This document shows positions 48,439-56,581 of a stretch of DNA of 64,000 nt, piece after piece. Location of the stretch: contig NIOB01000006.1 in NCBI GenBank assembly GCA_002189105.1, forward strand, positions 682,001 through 746,000. The letters run 5' to 3'. A program made the position numbers and the translations under genes. Every line of letters starts with the position of its first letter. Within the stretch, counting starts at the first letter, position 1. The stretch is from Saccharibacillus soli. Its GTDB lineage: Bacteria; Bacillota; Bacilli; Paenibacillales; Paenibacillaceae. The notes below the pieces were generated by a model that did not search any database, was not told the origin of the DNA, and worked only from the letters and a program-made list of their open reading frames with translations.

Positions 48439-48676
48439 CGAGTGCCTACCCTGGAACCTGGAACCTCTGATTCAGCAGGTGACAAGCCATGGGATCTAAT
48501 GGATGGAGCAGAGAAGATTATGAAGAAGATGAGTGAATAAGACGATTTTGGTTTGCGAAAAAGAACGTTCGTCTGTCATAATAAGAACACCGTTTTTCGT
48601 GGCGTGCAGATGCCGCGTGAACCATCCGAACTGTCCATGCGGTTCGGGAAACAAGCAGCAGAGAGAGGGAGATTTT

Positions 48677-50896
48677 GTGTCGGATCAGGAACGCAGCACG
48701 GAGATCGGTTCGTCGGAGATGACGACAGCCGAACGGGAGACGATGTTCCGCCGGACGGCGGATGCGCTCGGAATTGCGGCCAAGCAGGTGAAGGCAGCCG
48801 TGTCGCTGCTCGACGAAGGCAATACCGTGCCATTTATCGCACGTTACCGTAAAGAAATGACCGGAGAACTGGATGAGAACCAGTTAAGAGATATTGAAGA
48901 CAGTGTGCAGTATGCACGTGGCCTTCACGTTCGCAAGCAGGAAGTGCTGCGGATCATCGAGGAGCAGGGCAAGTTGACAGCAGAGCTGAAGCGCTCCATT
49001 CTGGAAGCGGTCAAGCTTCAGCAGGTCGAGGACCTGTATCGTCCATTCCGTCAGAAGCGCAAAACGCGCGCGAGTGTCGCCAAGGAGAAAGGGCTGGAGC
49101 CGCTGGCCGAGTGGCTGTACAGCCAGCCGGGTCGTGGAGACATCGACAAGGAAGCAGCGCGTTATGTGTCGGAGGACAAAGGCGTGGCTTCTGCTGAGGA
49201 GGCACTGCAAGGTGCCCTGGATATTCTCGCAGAGCAGATGGCTGACGATGCGAAGATTCGTACCTGGGTGCGTACGTATACCCTCGATCAGGCCATTCTG
49301 GTGACGGAAGCCAAGGATGCTTCGGCCGAATCGGTCTACGAGATGTATTACAATTATCGGGAGCTGGCGAAGAAGATGCCGCCGCACCGGATTCTGGCCA
49401 TCAATCGTGGAGAACGCGAGAACATCCTCAAGGTGTCGCTGGAGACGGATTCCGCTCCGATTCTTCGCTATATGTCCAGACAGGTCATCAAGGGATCTTC
49501 GCCGGTTCATCCGCTGCTTGAAAAAGCGATTGAAGATGCCTACAAGCGTCTGATCGCTCCATCCATCGAACGTGAGGTGCGGAGCGAGCTGACCGAGAAG
49601 GGAGACGCGCAGGCGATCTCCATCTTTGCAGGCAACCTGCGCAGTCTGCTGCTTCAGCCGCCTGTACGCGGCAAGCGTGTGCTTGGCGTCGATCCGGCGT
49701 TCCGTACGGGCTGCAAACTGGCGGCTCTGGACGAGACGGGCAAGCTGCTGGAAGTGGCCGTGACCTATCCGACGCCGCCGCGCAGCCAAGTCCGCGAAGC
49801 TTCCGAGAAATTCAGTGAACTGGTCGAAAAGTATGACCTGGAATTGATTGTGATCGGCAATGGTACGGCATCCCGGGAGACCGAGCAGTTCGTGGCCGAT
49901 TGGATTTCAAGTCATGCCGGCCGCCGCAAGCTGGCCTACTTGATCGTCAATGAAGCGGGAGCAAGCGTCTATTCCGCATCCAAGATCGCCCAGGATGAAT
50001 TCCCGGATCTGGACGCCGCAGAACGCAGTGCCGCTTCAATCGCTCGCCGGGTGCAGGACCCGCTGGCGGAACTGGTCAAGATCGATCCCAAAGCGATTGG
50101 CGTCGGCCAGTATCAGCATGACGTTTCGCAGAAGCAGCTGGAAGGTCAACTGAAGGCCGTAGTGGAATCGGCCGTCAACCATGTTGGCGTGGATGTCAAT
50201 ACGGCTTCGCCATCGCTGCTGTCTTATGTAGCAGGCATCAATCAGACCACTGCACGGAATATCGTCAAATACCGGGACGAGAATGGCTCCTTTGCCAGCC
50301 GTGCCGAATTGAAGAAGGTGCCTCGTCTGGGAGCCAAGACGCTGGAGCAATGTGCAGGCTTCCTGCGCATCGAAGGTGCCAATCCGCTTGACCGGACGCC
50401 GATTCACCCGGAATCGTACAAGGTGGTTGATCGGCTGTTCGCTGAACTCCAGGTGACCGCGGCCGATCTGGGAACCGTGAAGATGCGTGAAGTGCTGGAG
50501 AACGCAGACGCCCAGGCGTTGGCTGACAAGCTGGAAGTGGGTCTGCCTACAATGAAAGACATCATCGAGAGCCTGCTGCGTCCCGGTCGTGACCCGCGCG
50601 AGGAGCTGCCAGCTCCGATCTTCCGGACTGACGTACTCAAGATCGAAGATCTACAGCCAGGGATGGAACTTCAAGGCACCGTGCGCAACGTGATCGACTT
50701 CGGGGCGTTCGTGGACATCGGCATCAAGAGCGATGGTCTGGTGCACATCTCGCAGCTCAGTACGAAGTTCGTCAAGCATCCGATGGACGTCGTTTCGGTA
50801 GGGGATACCGTGACGGTCTGGGTGCTGAACGTGGATCATAAAAAGGGACGTGTTGGCCTGACCATGCGCGGGCCGGTGGAGCAGGCTTCGAAGTAA
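48677..50896 (+). CDS. tex: Tex family RNA-binding protein
   Basis: 739 residues. Tex-like N-terminal helices (GNTVPFIARYRKEMTGELDE), a YqgF-like domain (RVLGVDPAFRTGCKLAALDE, about 335), helix-hairpin-helix motifs (about 500-570, GINQTTARNIVKYRDENG), and a C-terminal S1 domain (about 650-720, GMELQGTVRNVIDFGAFVDI). It binds nucleic acid and affects transcription. The frame opens at 48533, but a GTG at 48677 with GGGAG in front is the conserved start. It is near the sprT-like gene, as ydcI-ydcK are in Bacillus. Confidence 0.95.
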   Translation: MSDQERSTEIGSSEMTTAERETMFRRTADALGIAAKQVKAAVSLLDEGNTVPFIARYRKEMTGELDENQLRDIEDSVQYARGLHVRKQEVLRIIEEQGKLTAELKRSILEAVKLQQVEDLYRPFRQKRKTRASVAKEKGLEPLAEWLYSQPGRGDIDKEAARYVSEDKGVASAEEALQGALDILAEQMADDAKIRTWVRTYTLDQAILVTEAKDASAESVYEMYYNYRELAKKMPPHRILAINRGERENILKVSLETDSAPILRYMSRQVIKGSSPVHPLLEKAIEDAYKRLIAPSIEREVRSELTEKGDAQAISIFAGNLRSLLLQPPVRGKRVLGVDPAFRTGCKLAALDETGKLLEVAVTYPTPPRSQVREASEKFSELVEKYDLELIVIGNGTASRETEQFVADWISSHAGRRKLAYLIVNEAGASVYSASKIAQDEFPDLDAAERSAASIARRVQDPLAELVKIDPKAIGVGQYQHDVSQKQLEGQLKAVVESAVNHVGVDVNTASPSLLSYVAGINQTTARNIVKYRDENGSFASRAELKKVPRLGAKTLEQCAGFLRIEGANPLDRTPIHPESYKVVDRLFAELQVTAADLGTVKMREVLENADAQALADKLEVGLPTMKDIIESLLRPGRDPREELPAPIFRTDVLKIEDLQPGMELQGTVRNVIDFGAFVDIGIKSDGLVHISQLSTKFVKHPMDVVSVGDTVTVWVLNVDHKKGRVGLTMRGPVEQASK

Positions 50897-50961
50897 GTGT
50901 GCCCTCTTGTTCTTCACGTTTGCCGCAAAGATGTATTTGCGGCAAACTCTACTAGGGAACA

Positions 50962-51099
50962 ATGCTGCAACGGGTAAAGAGCAAGATAGAGATGAAGATG
51001 GAAGTAAAAACAGAAGTGAAAATAGAAATGGACACAAGAAAGTCCCGAAGCGCTGGCTTCGGGACTTTTTGTGTTCTGTACTGCGGACAGCTGCAATGA
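50962..51099 (+). other. Possible small ORF with alternating charged/hydrophobic residues
   Basis: A 45-codon frame of strikingly alternating residues (KIEMKMEVKTEVKIEMD) in a purine-rich stretch after tex. It runs into the terminator at 51041-51071, and has only a weak AGGGA before the ATG. It may be non-coding simple sequence. The rest of 50897-51271 shows nothing else. Confidence 0.2.
51041..51071 (+). terminator. Terminator after tex
   Basis: AGTCCCGAAGC-GCTG-GCTTCGGGACT followed by five T. Confidence 0.85.
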
Positions 51100-51271
51100 T
51101 CCGCGTCTGCCCGGGAAGGCAGCATCAGCGGTGATTCTGCAAAGCTCTACAGGCGCAGTTCGTGTGCCTGCCAGAGGAATTCAAGACTGACAGCTCCGGA
51201 TGAATCGATTCGGAGGAATAAGTTCAGATGAAAGGTTCCAAACTCAGCTATACCCGACTATAATCCGTGAC

Positions 51272-52753
51272 CTACTCGGCTTGTCCGCTGATTCGGGATT
51301 CCTTGAGATGCAGCTCCACGCTGCCGTGTTCCACCAGTTCAAGCTGATCGCCATTGAATGTGGCGGTTAGATTCAACAGATCAGGCTCCTCAACCGAGCG
51401 GGTCGCAAAGGTGAGCGAGCCGTCTTCCTGGCGGCTGACGGAGGCGTAGATCGGGCCGTTATCCGGCGAGAACACGCCTTCGCCGGCCATGGCTGACGGC
51501 TCATTCCGCTGCCAGACCCCCGCGCCGCAGCGCAGCGCGATGGCGAAGTTCGCCGCGCCCTGCGGCGTCTCGTCTGCGCGGCCTTCCAGCTCCAAGAAGA
51601 CGGTTCCGTCTTCTTGTGCGGTAAACCGCCCGGTCGTCAGCTTCAGGCCGACCGCAAGTTCCCCGTCCAGCCGATATTTTCGGCCGGACCAGGACTCGTC
51701 CGCCGGCGCTGCGCCCGCCGGCAGCGGCGCATGTTCCAGCGCCTGGAGCCGCTTCGCGGCCTCTTCGCCGATTGCACTCGGCGCAAGCGGAGTCTCTTTC
51801 ATCGCAGGCAGCAGATGAGCCCAGACTTCTTCCAACAGTTCTTGTGTCCGCGAGATTGCGGACGTCAGCACGACGACCGCTTCCTGCTCCGGCAGGATTA
51901 CGCAGAACTGACCGTAGGCACCATCGGCGCGGTAAGCCCCGTGGCGGCACACCCAGAATTGATAGCCATAACCGCGCGACCAGTCGCCGCCTTGGTTATC
52001 GCCGTTTTCGATACGTTTCGATGACGCCAACTCGACCCAATTTTCAGGCACCAGACGATCTCCGTTCCACAGCCCTTTTTGCAGATATAGCTGTCCGAAC
52101 TTGGCGAGGTCTTCGCTGGTCAATTTGAGCCCCCAGCCGCCAGTTGTATAGCCCTGCGGGCTGACCTGCCAGCTCTTGCGTTCAATGCCCAGCGGAGCAA
52201 ATAGACGCGGCTCCAGATAATCAACAACCTTCTGTCCGGTTAGAGTCTGAAGGATGACCGACAGCATATATGTAGCGCCGCTGCTATAAGCGAAAACGCT
52301 GCCGGGAACGTTTTCGACTTCGGCAGCCAAAAAGATTTTAGCCCAATCTGCGTTAGGCTGAGTTCTTGCCTTTTCCAGCGGATCAATCTTGTGACCGGTT
52401 CCCATCGTAAGCAAGTTGTGTACCGTCATCTTGAGCAGATTGGGGTGCGGCTCGTCAGGGAGCAGATGCGGCAGCAAATCAACGACTCTGTCTTCGACCT
52501 TCAGCAGGCCCTCGGAGATGGCGATGCCGACAGCAGTTGAAGTGAAGCTCTTGCTGACGGAATACATGGCATGGCGATCTTCCGGTGCATGAGGCGCCCA
52601 CCAGCCTTCAGCAACAACTTCGCCGCGGCGCAGCAGCATGAAGCTGCGAAGATCAAACTTCTCGCGGCCTACCGCATCCAGGAAATCGACGATTCCCTGC
52701 GGATCAACGCCTGCTTCTTCAGGGCGACGGCGGGGCAGAACTTTTGTATTCAT
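51272..52753 (-). CDS. Serine hydrolase of the class C beta-lactamase family
   Basis: 493 residues. The catalytic SxxK is in YSVSKSFTSTAVGIA (about residue 68), and the second motif is YSSGATYML (Y-x-S instead of Y-x-N). No signal peptide, so cytoplasmic, unlike beta-lactamases proper; it resembles esterases or D-aminopeptidase-like members. The C-terminal 150 residues form a beta-rich extension often found in this group. The ATG at 52753 has GGAGG upstream. Substrate unknown. Confidence 0.88.
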   Translation of the reverse strand: MNTKVLPRRRPEEAGVDPQGIVDFLDAVGREKFDLRSFMLLRRGEVVAEGWWAPHAPEDRHAMYSVSKSFTSTAVGIAISEGLLKVEDRVVDLLPHLLPDEPHPNLLKMTVHNLLTMGTGHKIDPLEKARTQPNADWAKIFLAAEVENVPGSVFAYSSGATYMLSVILQTLTGQKVVDYLEPRLFAPLGIERKSWQVSPQGYTTGGWGLKLTSEDLAKFGQLYLQKGLWNGDRLVPENWVELASSKRIENGDNQGGDWSRGYGYQFWVCRHGAYRADGAYGQFCVILPEQEAVVVLTSAISRTQELLEEVWAHLLPAMKETPLAPSAIGEEAAKRLQALEHAPLPAGAAPADESWSGRKYRLDGELAVGLKLTTGRFTAQEDGTVFLELEGRADETPQGAANFAIALRCGAGVWQRNEPSAMAGEGVFSPDNGPIYASVSRQEDGSLTFATRSVEEPDLLNLTATFNGDQLELVEHGSVELHLKESRISGQAE

Positions 52754-52901
52754 CAATATGTACCTCCAAAATGGAATAGGGAACAGCAAGGGGCTTGTAC
52801 GTCCATAACCTCTCCTTGACAGTGTAGTCCAAGTTCAAGTTACAATTCAATAGAAGCCAGAGCCGCCTGTGCGGAAGTTTGAGGGAAAAGGGAGAACATT
52901 C

Positions 52902-53387
52902 ATGGAGAAAGAACACATCATGTCCAATATGGAGCTTCAACAATGGATTGAACAGGTATCACTTGAACATTTTGGTGTGCCGTTTCGCCATCGGGCTTTT
53001 TTTAACAGCCGATTAAGATCCACGGGTGGGCGTTATGCGCTGCGTTCCCACGATATTGAGATTAACCCCCGTCAGCTTCGTGAACATGGGCGAGAAGAGG
53101 TAGAGGGCATCATCAAGCATGAGCTTTGTCATTATCATCTGCATATTGCCGGACGGGGGTATCGTCACCGGGATGCCGATTTTAAACAGCTGCTGGCCAA
53201 GGTAGGTGGGAGCCGGTACTGTCAGGCACTTCCCGACTCGACCAAACGGACGCTTCCTGTTCGGTATAAGTTGACCTGCTTGTCGTGTGGCATGGAGTAT
53301 CGACGCAAGCGCCGAATGGATGCCTCGCGTTATCGCTGCGGAAGATGCACGGGAGAACTTCGTCTGATCGAGTTGAAGGTAGAATGA
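52902..53387 (+). CDS. SprT-like zinc metalloprotein
   Basis: 161 residues. The HExxH-type zinc motif is KHELCHYHLH (H-E-L-C-H, about residue 78), and a C-terminal zinc ribbon reads LTCLSCGMEYRRKRRM and YRCGRCTGEL. This is the SprT/YdcK family, probably a protease or nucleic-acid-associated factor. AAAAGGGAG lies before the ATG at 52902. Position near tex is conserved in Bacilli. Confidence 0.88.
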   Translation: MEKEHIMSNMELQQWIEQVSLEHFGVPFRHRAFFNSRLRSTGGRYALRSHDIEINPRQLREHGREEVEGIIKHELCHYHLHIAGRGYRHRDADFKQLLAKVGGSRYCQALPDSTKRTLPVRYKLTCLSCGMEYRRKRRMDASRYRCGRCTGELRLIELKVE

Positions 53388-53515
53388 AAGCTGAAAGAAT
53401 AACAAGCTGTTGATCGGAGGAGGACAATAGTTGTAAAAATGCGATATAATAAGGAGAGACGCACGATCAACCGCAGCGCGTCCATTTCTTGAATCAGCAG
53501 AAGGAGGAAAGACAT

Positions 53516-53773
53516 ATGGCCAAATCGGCAGCCAAAAAGCTTCGTGAGAAACAGATCCGGGAAGGGAAGCTGGATGTTTCATCACTTCGCAGTCCATTTG
53601 CTTCGGCAGACATGCGGACGCGCAAGACGAAGACCAAGCAGGAGAGTGTCAATCGAATCAAACATAAGAATAACCTGTACAGGAACCCTGACTTCACCGG
53701 AGGTGATCGAGGTTCCTTTTATTTTTTCTATACATTTTTTGAAGAAAGGGTTGACGAAAAAGTCCTTGCATGA
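53516..53773 (+). CDS. Small basic hypothetical protein, C-terminus possibly aberrant
   Basis: Up to 85 residues. The first 55 are very basic and look like a real small protein (MAKSAAKKLREKQIREGKLD, then KTKTKQESVNRIKHKN), with AAGGAGG before the ATG. The last 25 or so are encoded by a terminator-like hairpin (53681-53726) and run into the promoter of the tRNA cluster. They may be an extension after loss of the original stop. Function not recognised; possibly RNA- or ribosome-associated because of its charge. Confidence 0.65.
   Translation: MAKSAAKKLREKQIREGKLDVSSLRSPFASADMRTRKTKTKQESVNRIKHKNNLYRNPDFTGGDRGSFYFFYTFFEERVDEKVLA
53681..53726 (+). terminator. Terminator-like hairpin inside the end of the small basic ORF
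   Basis: AGGAACC...GGTTCCT with an inner TCACC/GGTGA stem, then a T-rich tract. Confidence 0.6.
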
Positions 53774-53779
53774 TAAATT
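53751..53779 (+). promoter_or_regulatory. Promoter of the tRNA-Asn/Ser genes
   Basis: TTGACG-N17-TAAATT, 27 bases before tRNA-Asn. Confidence 0.6.
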
Positions 53780-53806
53780 ATATCTTGTTGAAACGATAAC
53801 CAATGT

Positions 53807-53882
53807 TCCCTGATAGCTCAGTTGGTAGAGCACTCGACTGTTAATCGAGTTGTCACAGGTTCGAGTCCTGTTCGGGGAGCCA
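53807..53882 (+). tRNA. tRNA-Asn (anticodon GTT)
   Basis: A 76-nt cloverleaf: acceptor TCCCTGA/TCGGGGA, anticodon loop CTGTTAA, T-loop GTTCGAGTC, CCA encoded. Confidence 0.97.
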
Positions 53883-53889
53883 TTTTTAT

Positions 53890-53981
53890 GGAGAGATACC
53901 CAAGTGGCTATAAGGGGACCCTCTGCTAAGGGGTTAGACTGCGTTAGCGGTGCGAGGGTTCGAATCCCTCTCTCTCCGCCA
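53890..53981 (+). tRNA. tRNA-Ser (anticodon GCT)
   Basis: 92 nt with a long variable arm, acceptor GGAGAGA/TCTCTCC, anticodon loop CTGCTAA, CCA encoded. It follows tRNA-Asn after seven bases and shares its promoter. Confidence 0.97.
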
Positions 53982-54106
53982 CATTCGTTTCTAATATGAA
54001 TCACTTCCATATAGCAAGAGAGAGGAGCCTGCGAAGGCTTCTTTTTTTGTCTATTTTTAAAGGAATTTAGCGATTATAAAAAAATAAAATTAATTTTAAA
54101 AAAAGC

Positions 54107-54136
54107 TTGCAATATACCAAAGATATTTGCTATACT
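54107..54136 (+). promoter_or_regulatory. Promoter of the tRNA-Glu/Lys/Leu genes
   Basis: TTGCAA-N18-TATACT, 43 bases before tRNA-Glu, in an AT-rich gap. Confidence 0.65.
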
Positions 54137-54179
54137 CTTACTTGTGCTTGAGCGAGTGAAGTTGTCGCCGAGAGAATAA

Positions 54180-54251
54180 GGCCCGTTGGTCAAGGGGTTA
54201 AGACACCTCCCTTTCACGGAGGTAACAGGGGTTCGAATCCCCTACGGGTCA
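54180..54251 (+). tRNA. tRNA-Glu (anticodon TTC)
   Basis: 72 nt, acceptor GGCCCGT/ACGGGTC, anticodon loop CTTTCAC, discriminator A, CCA not encoded. Confidence 0.96.
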
Positions 54252-54254
54252 TAT

Positions 54255-54330
54255 GAGCCATTAGCTCAGTTGGTAGAGCACCTGACTTTTAATCAGGGTG
54301 TCGAAGGTTCGAGTCCTTCATGGCTCACCA
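54255..54330 (+). tRNA. tRNA-Lys (anticodon TTT)
   Basis: 76 nt, acceptor GAGCCAT/ATGGCTC, anticodon loop CTTTTAA, CCA encoded. Three bases after tRNA-Glu. Confidence 0.97.
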
Positions 54331-54378
54331 TTTCCTTTTTCTCCTCAGTCGGAAATGGTGATGATTTATCATTAGTAT

Positions 54379-54461
54379 GCGGTAGTGGTGGAATGGCAGA
54401 CACGCTATCTTGAGGGGGTAGTGGGTGTATACCCGTGGAGGTTCGAGTCCTCTCTACCGCA
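54379..54461 (+). tRNA. tRNA-Leu (anticodon GAG), copy 1
   Basis: 83 nt with a long variable arm, acceptor GCGGTAG/CTACCGC, anticodon loop TTGAGGG, discriminator A, no encoded CCA. Identical over its full length to 56582-56664. Confidence 0.96.
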
Positions 54462-54468
54462 TCGAAGC

Positions 54469-54500
54469 AAACGCAGACTCTTCACAGAGTCTGCGTTTTT
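54469..54500 (+). terminator. Terminator of the tRNA cluster
   Basis: AAACGCAGACTCT-TCAC-AGAGTCTGCGTTT followed by T. It overlaps the last codons of the minus-strand zinc-ribbon gene. Confidence 0.88.
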
Positions 54501-54751
54501 TGTTTTCCTGCTGGAGGATCAGCAGCTTCGGCTTCCTGAAGGTGTTTGGCAATTCGGGCGTATCGCGGATAAAGCTTCCGAATACAATCCGGGCAGATGT
54601 CGTGGGTCAGAGTGGCGCCTGCACATTCGCCTGGCTGGGCAGTACGCCAACCTTGCCTGCGTCGTATCCGTCCGCAATGAGCGCAGGCACAGATCCAGGA
54701 GGATGCATCAGGAGCTGTCGATCTGCCGCCACCTGAGTGGGTTGGAACCAT
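54482..54751 (-). CDS. Small zinc-ribbon protein
   Basis: 89 residues. ICACAHCGRIRRRQGW, then THDICPDCIRKLYPRYARIA, give a CxxC...CxxC site. The same motif (CxxCxxIR...W...THxICPxCxxKLYP) is known as an appendage of PAS-type sensor proteins; here it stands alone. The ATG at 54751 has AAGGAGGTG before it, overlapping the end of the HTH gene upstream with a four-base gap, so the two are translated together. Role unknown, possibly a redox or metal-linked partner of the HTH protein. Confidence 0.65.
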   Translation of the reverse strand: MVPTHSGGGRSTAPDASSWICACAHCGRIRRRQGWRTAQPGECAGATLTHDICPDCIRKLYPRYARIAKHLQEAEAADPPAGKQKTQTL

Positions 54752-54755
54752 CTCT

Positions 54756-55016
54756 TCACCTCCTTGTTCCAATGGCTTCCCGAACTTGAATCTGTGCCTG
54801 CTGTGAGCTGCCCATCTCTGTTGAAGAAGAGAGTCCCAGCAGTTCCGACACTTGCTTGCGGTATCTGGAGGCTTTTCGGCTTCCGTTAATCAGATTGGAT
54901 AGGCGGGAGGGTGGAATGTTGTGCAATTCACAGAATGTTTTCTGGTCCATCTCCAGTTCGGCCAAGCGCCGTTTGATTTCCCAACCGAACGGGGTGATCG
55001 CTTTTTTTCTATGCAA
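54756..55016 (-). CDS. HTH (XRE/Cro-like) regulator
   Basis: 86 residues. FGWEIKRRLAELEMDQKTFC, then HNIPPSRLSNLINGSRKASR, is a Cro/cI-type helix-turn-helix. A TTG at 55016 nine bases after AGGAGG is the probable start; longer versions lie over the ribosome site. Its promoter contains an inverted repeat in the spacer, shared with the divergent XRE gene, as in phage switches. It is the first gene of a two-gene unit with the zinc-ribbon gene. Confidence 0.75.
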   Translation of the reverse strand: MHRKKAITPFGWEIKRRLAELEMDQKTFCELHNIPPSRLSNLINGSRKASRYRKQVSELLGLSSSTEMGSSQQAQIQVREAIGTRR

Positions 55017-55098
55017 CGTAACGCTCCTCCTGTTCACACACAAACGGATGAATTATAATCGATTAGAGACGAATGAGGGATCATTTACCATAAAACCA

Positions 55099-55149
55099 AT
55101 TATATACGCAAATGCGTAAATGTTCAATCATTTGATGCGTAAATACGTA
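55099..55149. promoter_or_regulatory. Switch region: promoter with operator in the spacer, plus second operator
   Basis: On the minus strand TTGAAC-N17-TATAAT (55099-55127). The spacer contains TACGCA-AA-TGCGTA (55105-55118), a perfect dyad. TGCGTA-AA-TACGTA (55136-55149), with the same half-site and one mismatch, lies 31 bases away toward the divergent XRE gene. This is the layout of cI/Cro-like control. Confidence 0.7.
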
Positions 55150-55188
55150 ACTTGAAACGGAAATGATGGTTTTAAGGAGGATGGCATT

Positions 55189-55575
55189 TTGCAGTCGATC
55201 TACGAGCGTATTGAACAGCTCATCAAAAGCAGTGGTATGACCAAAAAAGCCTTTGGCGAACGTCTGGGAATTAGTGCAGGCAATCTTGGAGATTGGCGGC
55301 GAGGGAAGTCTACGCCCAGCACACATAAGCTGATCGAAATCGCGGCCTTTTTTTCAGTAAGCCTCGATTGGTTGATGACGGGCAAGGAATGGAATCCGGA
55401 AGGCGTGCGAGAGACGGGAGACCGTTATTTTTTTGGGAACGAAGGGCAATCCGATTGCCAAGACGATCAACTGAACGAACAGGAGAAGGCTTTTATCCGC
55501 GAATATAAAGAGTTTGTGGCTTATCGGCGTCGGCGTCAGGGAGAAAAACGTAGTCCGGAAGAGCCGGGTACATAA
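55189..55575 (+). CDS. XRE family regulator
   Basis: 128 residues. The N-terminal HTH (about 8-60) reads MTKKAFGERLGISAGNLGDW with FFSVSLDWLMTGKE after it. The C-terminal part is charged, with a basic tail (YRRRRQGEKR). TTG start at 55189, AAGGAGG eight bases before. It resembles phage or integrative-element repressors. It is divergent from the other HTH gene across two matching operator-like sites, and is probably its repressor. Confidence 0.85.
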   Translation: MQSIYERIEQLIKSSGMTKKAFGERLGISAGNLGDWRRGKSTPSTHKLIEIAAFFSVSLDWLMTGKEWNPEGVRETGDRYFFGNEGQSDCQDDQLNEQEKAFIREYKEFVAYRRRRQGEKRSPEEPGT

Positions 55576-55627
55576 GGTCACGTGAAGGGCAAGCTTGCTT
55601 CATTGGATAGAGGATTAAAATTTGCAT

Positions 55628-55665
55628 AAAAAATGCTCTGAAGCCTAGGCTTCAGAGCATTTTTT
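55628..55665. terminator. Bidirectional terminator (perfect 28-bp palindrome)
   Basis: ATGCTCTGAAGCCT (55633-55646) and its exact complement (55647-55660), with A before and T after. It serves the convergent XRE and UreF-like genes; the latter's stop lies in it. Confidence 0.9.
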
Positions 55666-56305
55666 GGATAGGAGCTTCATAGATCTCCTCGTAGTCGGCA
55701 AAAGAAGGCCCATCAGTGCGGCGTACAAGCGACCAGCGAAGCGATACATCGTCGATCATGCGCATCAGCAGCTTACGCCGGGTAACGTCATCCAGTTGCA
55801 GCAGACGTGAACAATGCTCGACATATAAGGTGGCATGGTGATACAGATAGGCTGGCACCGCTTCGTTCCGTTCAATCTCCAGGTGGAAGTTAATCCACGC
55901 ATAGAAGGTTGCCGGACATCCGAATGCTTGTTCCGACTGAATGGCCTCGGCTAATGGCGAGAAATTCATCCAGGGATAAAGCGACTTGGAGAGCTTGAGC
56001 AGCTTGTGCCCGAAGCGACGCATCTCGCTGTCAATATCATTGGGACAGGTTCGGGTTCGCAGGCTGCGATCAATGCGAAGTACGCTCTGAAGATCGCCAT
56101 GTGCCAGCGCTGCGTACAGATCTTCGATCGCCTGTCCTTCGATATGAACCAGTCGGGGGTGGATATAAGCCTGCATGACCTCTTCAAAAGCTTCGATACC
56201 GCCAAGCCTCTTGCCATTAAGGTCTTCCTTAATACAGCCAACAGGGGTGGGGGACGTCGATTCCAGCAGAGTCATGTAGCTAAGAAGCTTTTGTCCGCTG
56301 TGCAT
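55652..56305 (-). CDS. UreF-like protein (orphan)
   Basis: 217 residues, helical. The pattern fits UreF, the accessory factor in urease nickel insertion: KLLSYMTLLESTSP at the start, MQAYIHPRLVHIEGQAIED, MRRFGHKLLKLSKSLYPW, and the C-terminal YLYHHATLYVEHCSRLLQLD. However, the UreF signature near the N-terminus (a G-F-S-H-S motif) is replaced by VGCIKEDLN, and no other urease gene is in the window. It may be a diverged or repurposed family member. AAGGAGG stands nine bases before the ATG. A TTGACC-N17-TAAAAA promoter is suggested at 56406-56434. 56306-56581 upstream is AT-rich with nothing else seen. Confidence 0.5.
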   Translation of the reverse strand: MHSGQKLLSYMTLLESTSPTPVGCIKEDLNGKRLGGIEAFEEVMQAYIHPRLVHIEGQAIEDLYAALAHGDLQSVLRIDRSLRTRTCPNDIDSEMRRFGHKLLKLSKSLYPWMNFSPLAEAIQSEQAFGCPATFYAWINFHLEIERNEAVPAYLYHHATLYVEHCSRLLQLDDVTRRKLLMRMIDDVSLRWSLVRRTDGPSFADYEEIYEAPIQKML

Positions 56306-56524
56306 GATGCTGTGCCTCCTTAAAAGATCATATATTTTGAATGCGATGTTAGGTTAAAGGGATATATTCACGAAAAAGCTTCAAATCATCTATTTATGAC
56401 AATTATTTTTACATGAAAAAGACGATTGGGTCAAGTTTTATTTATCATAGTCGATTATAAAAAGATTTTTAAGTTATTTTTATGTTATTTAATATTACAT
56501 TTAAGGATACTAAGAAAAAAGAAG

Positions 56525-56553
56525 TTGACTGGATGCTATCTATTGAGTAGACT
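56525..56553 (+). promoter_or_regulatory. Promoter of the second tRNA-Leu
   Basis: TTGACT-N17-TAGACT, 28 bases before the tRNA, so this copy is expressed on its own. Confidence 0.7.
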
Positions 56554-56581
56554 ATAGAAGTTAACCCTTATTTCTAAACAT

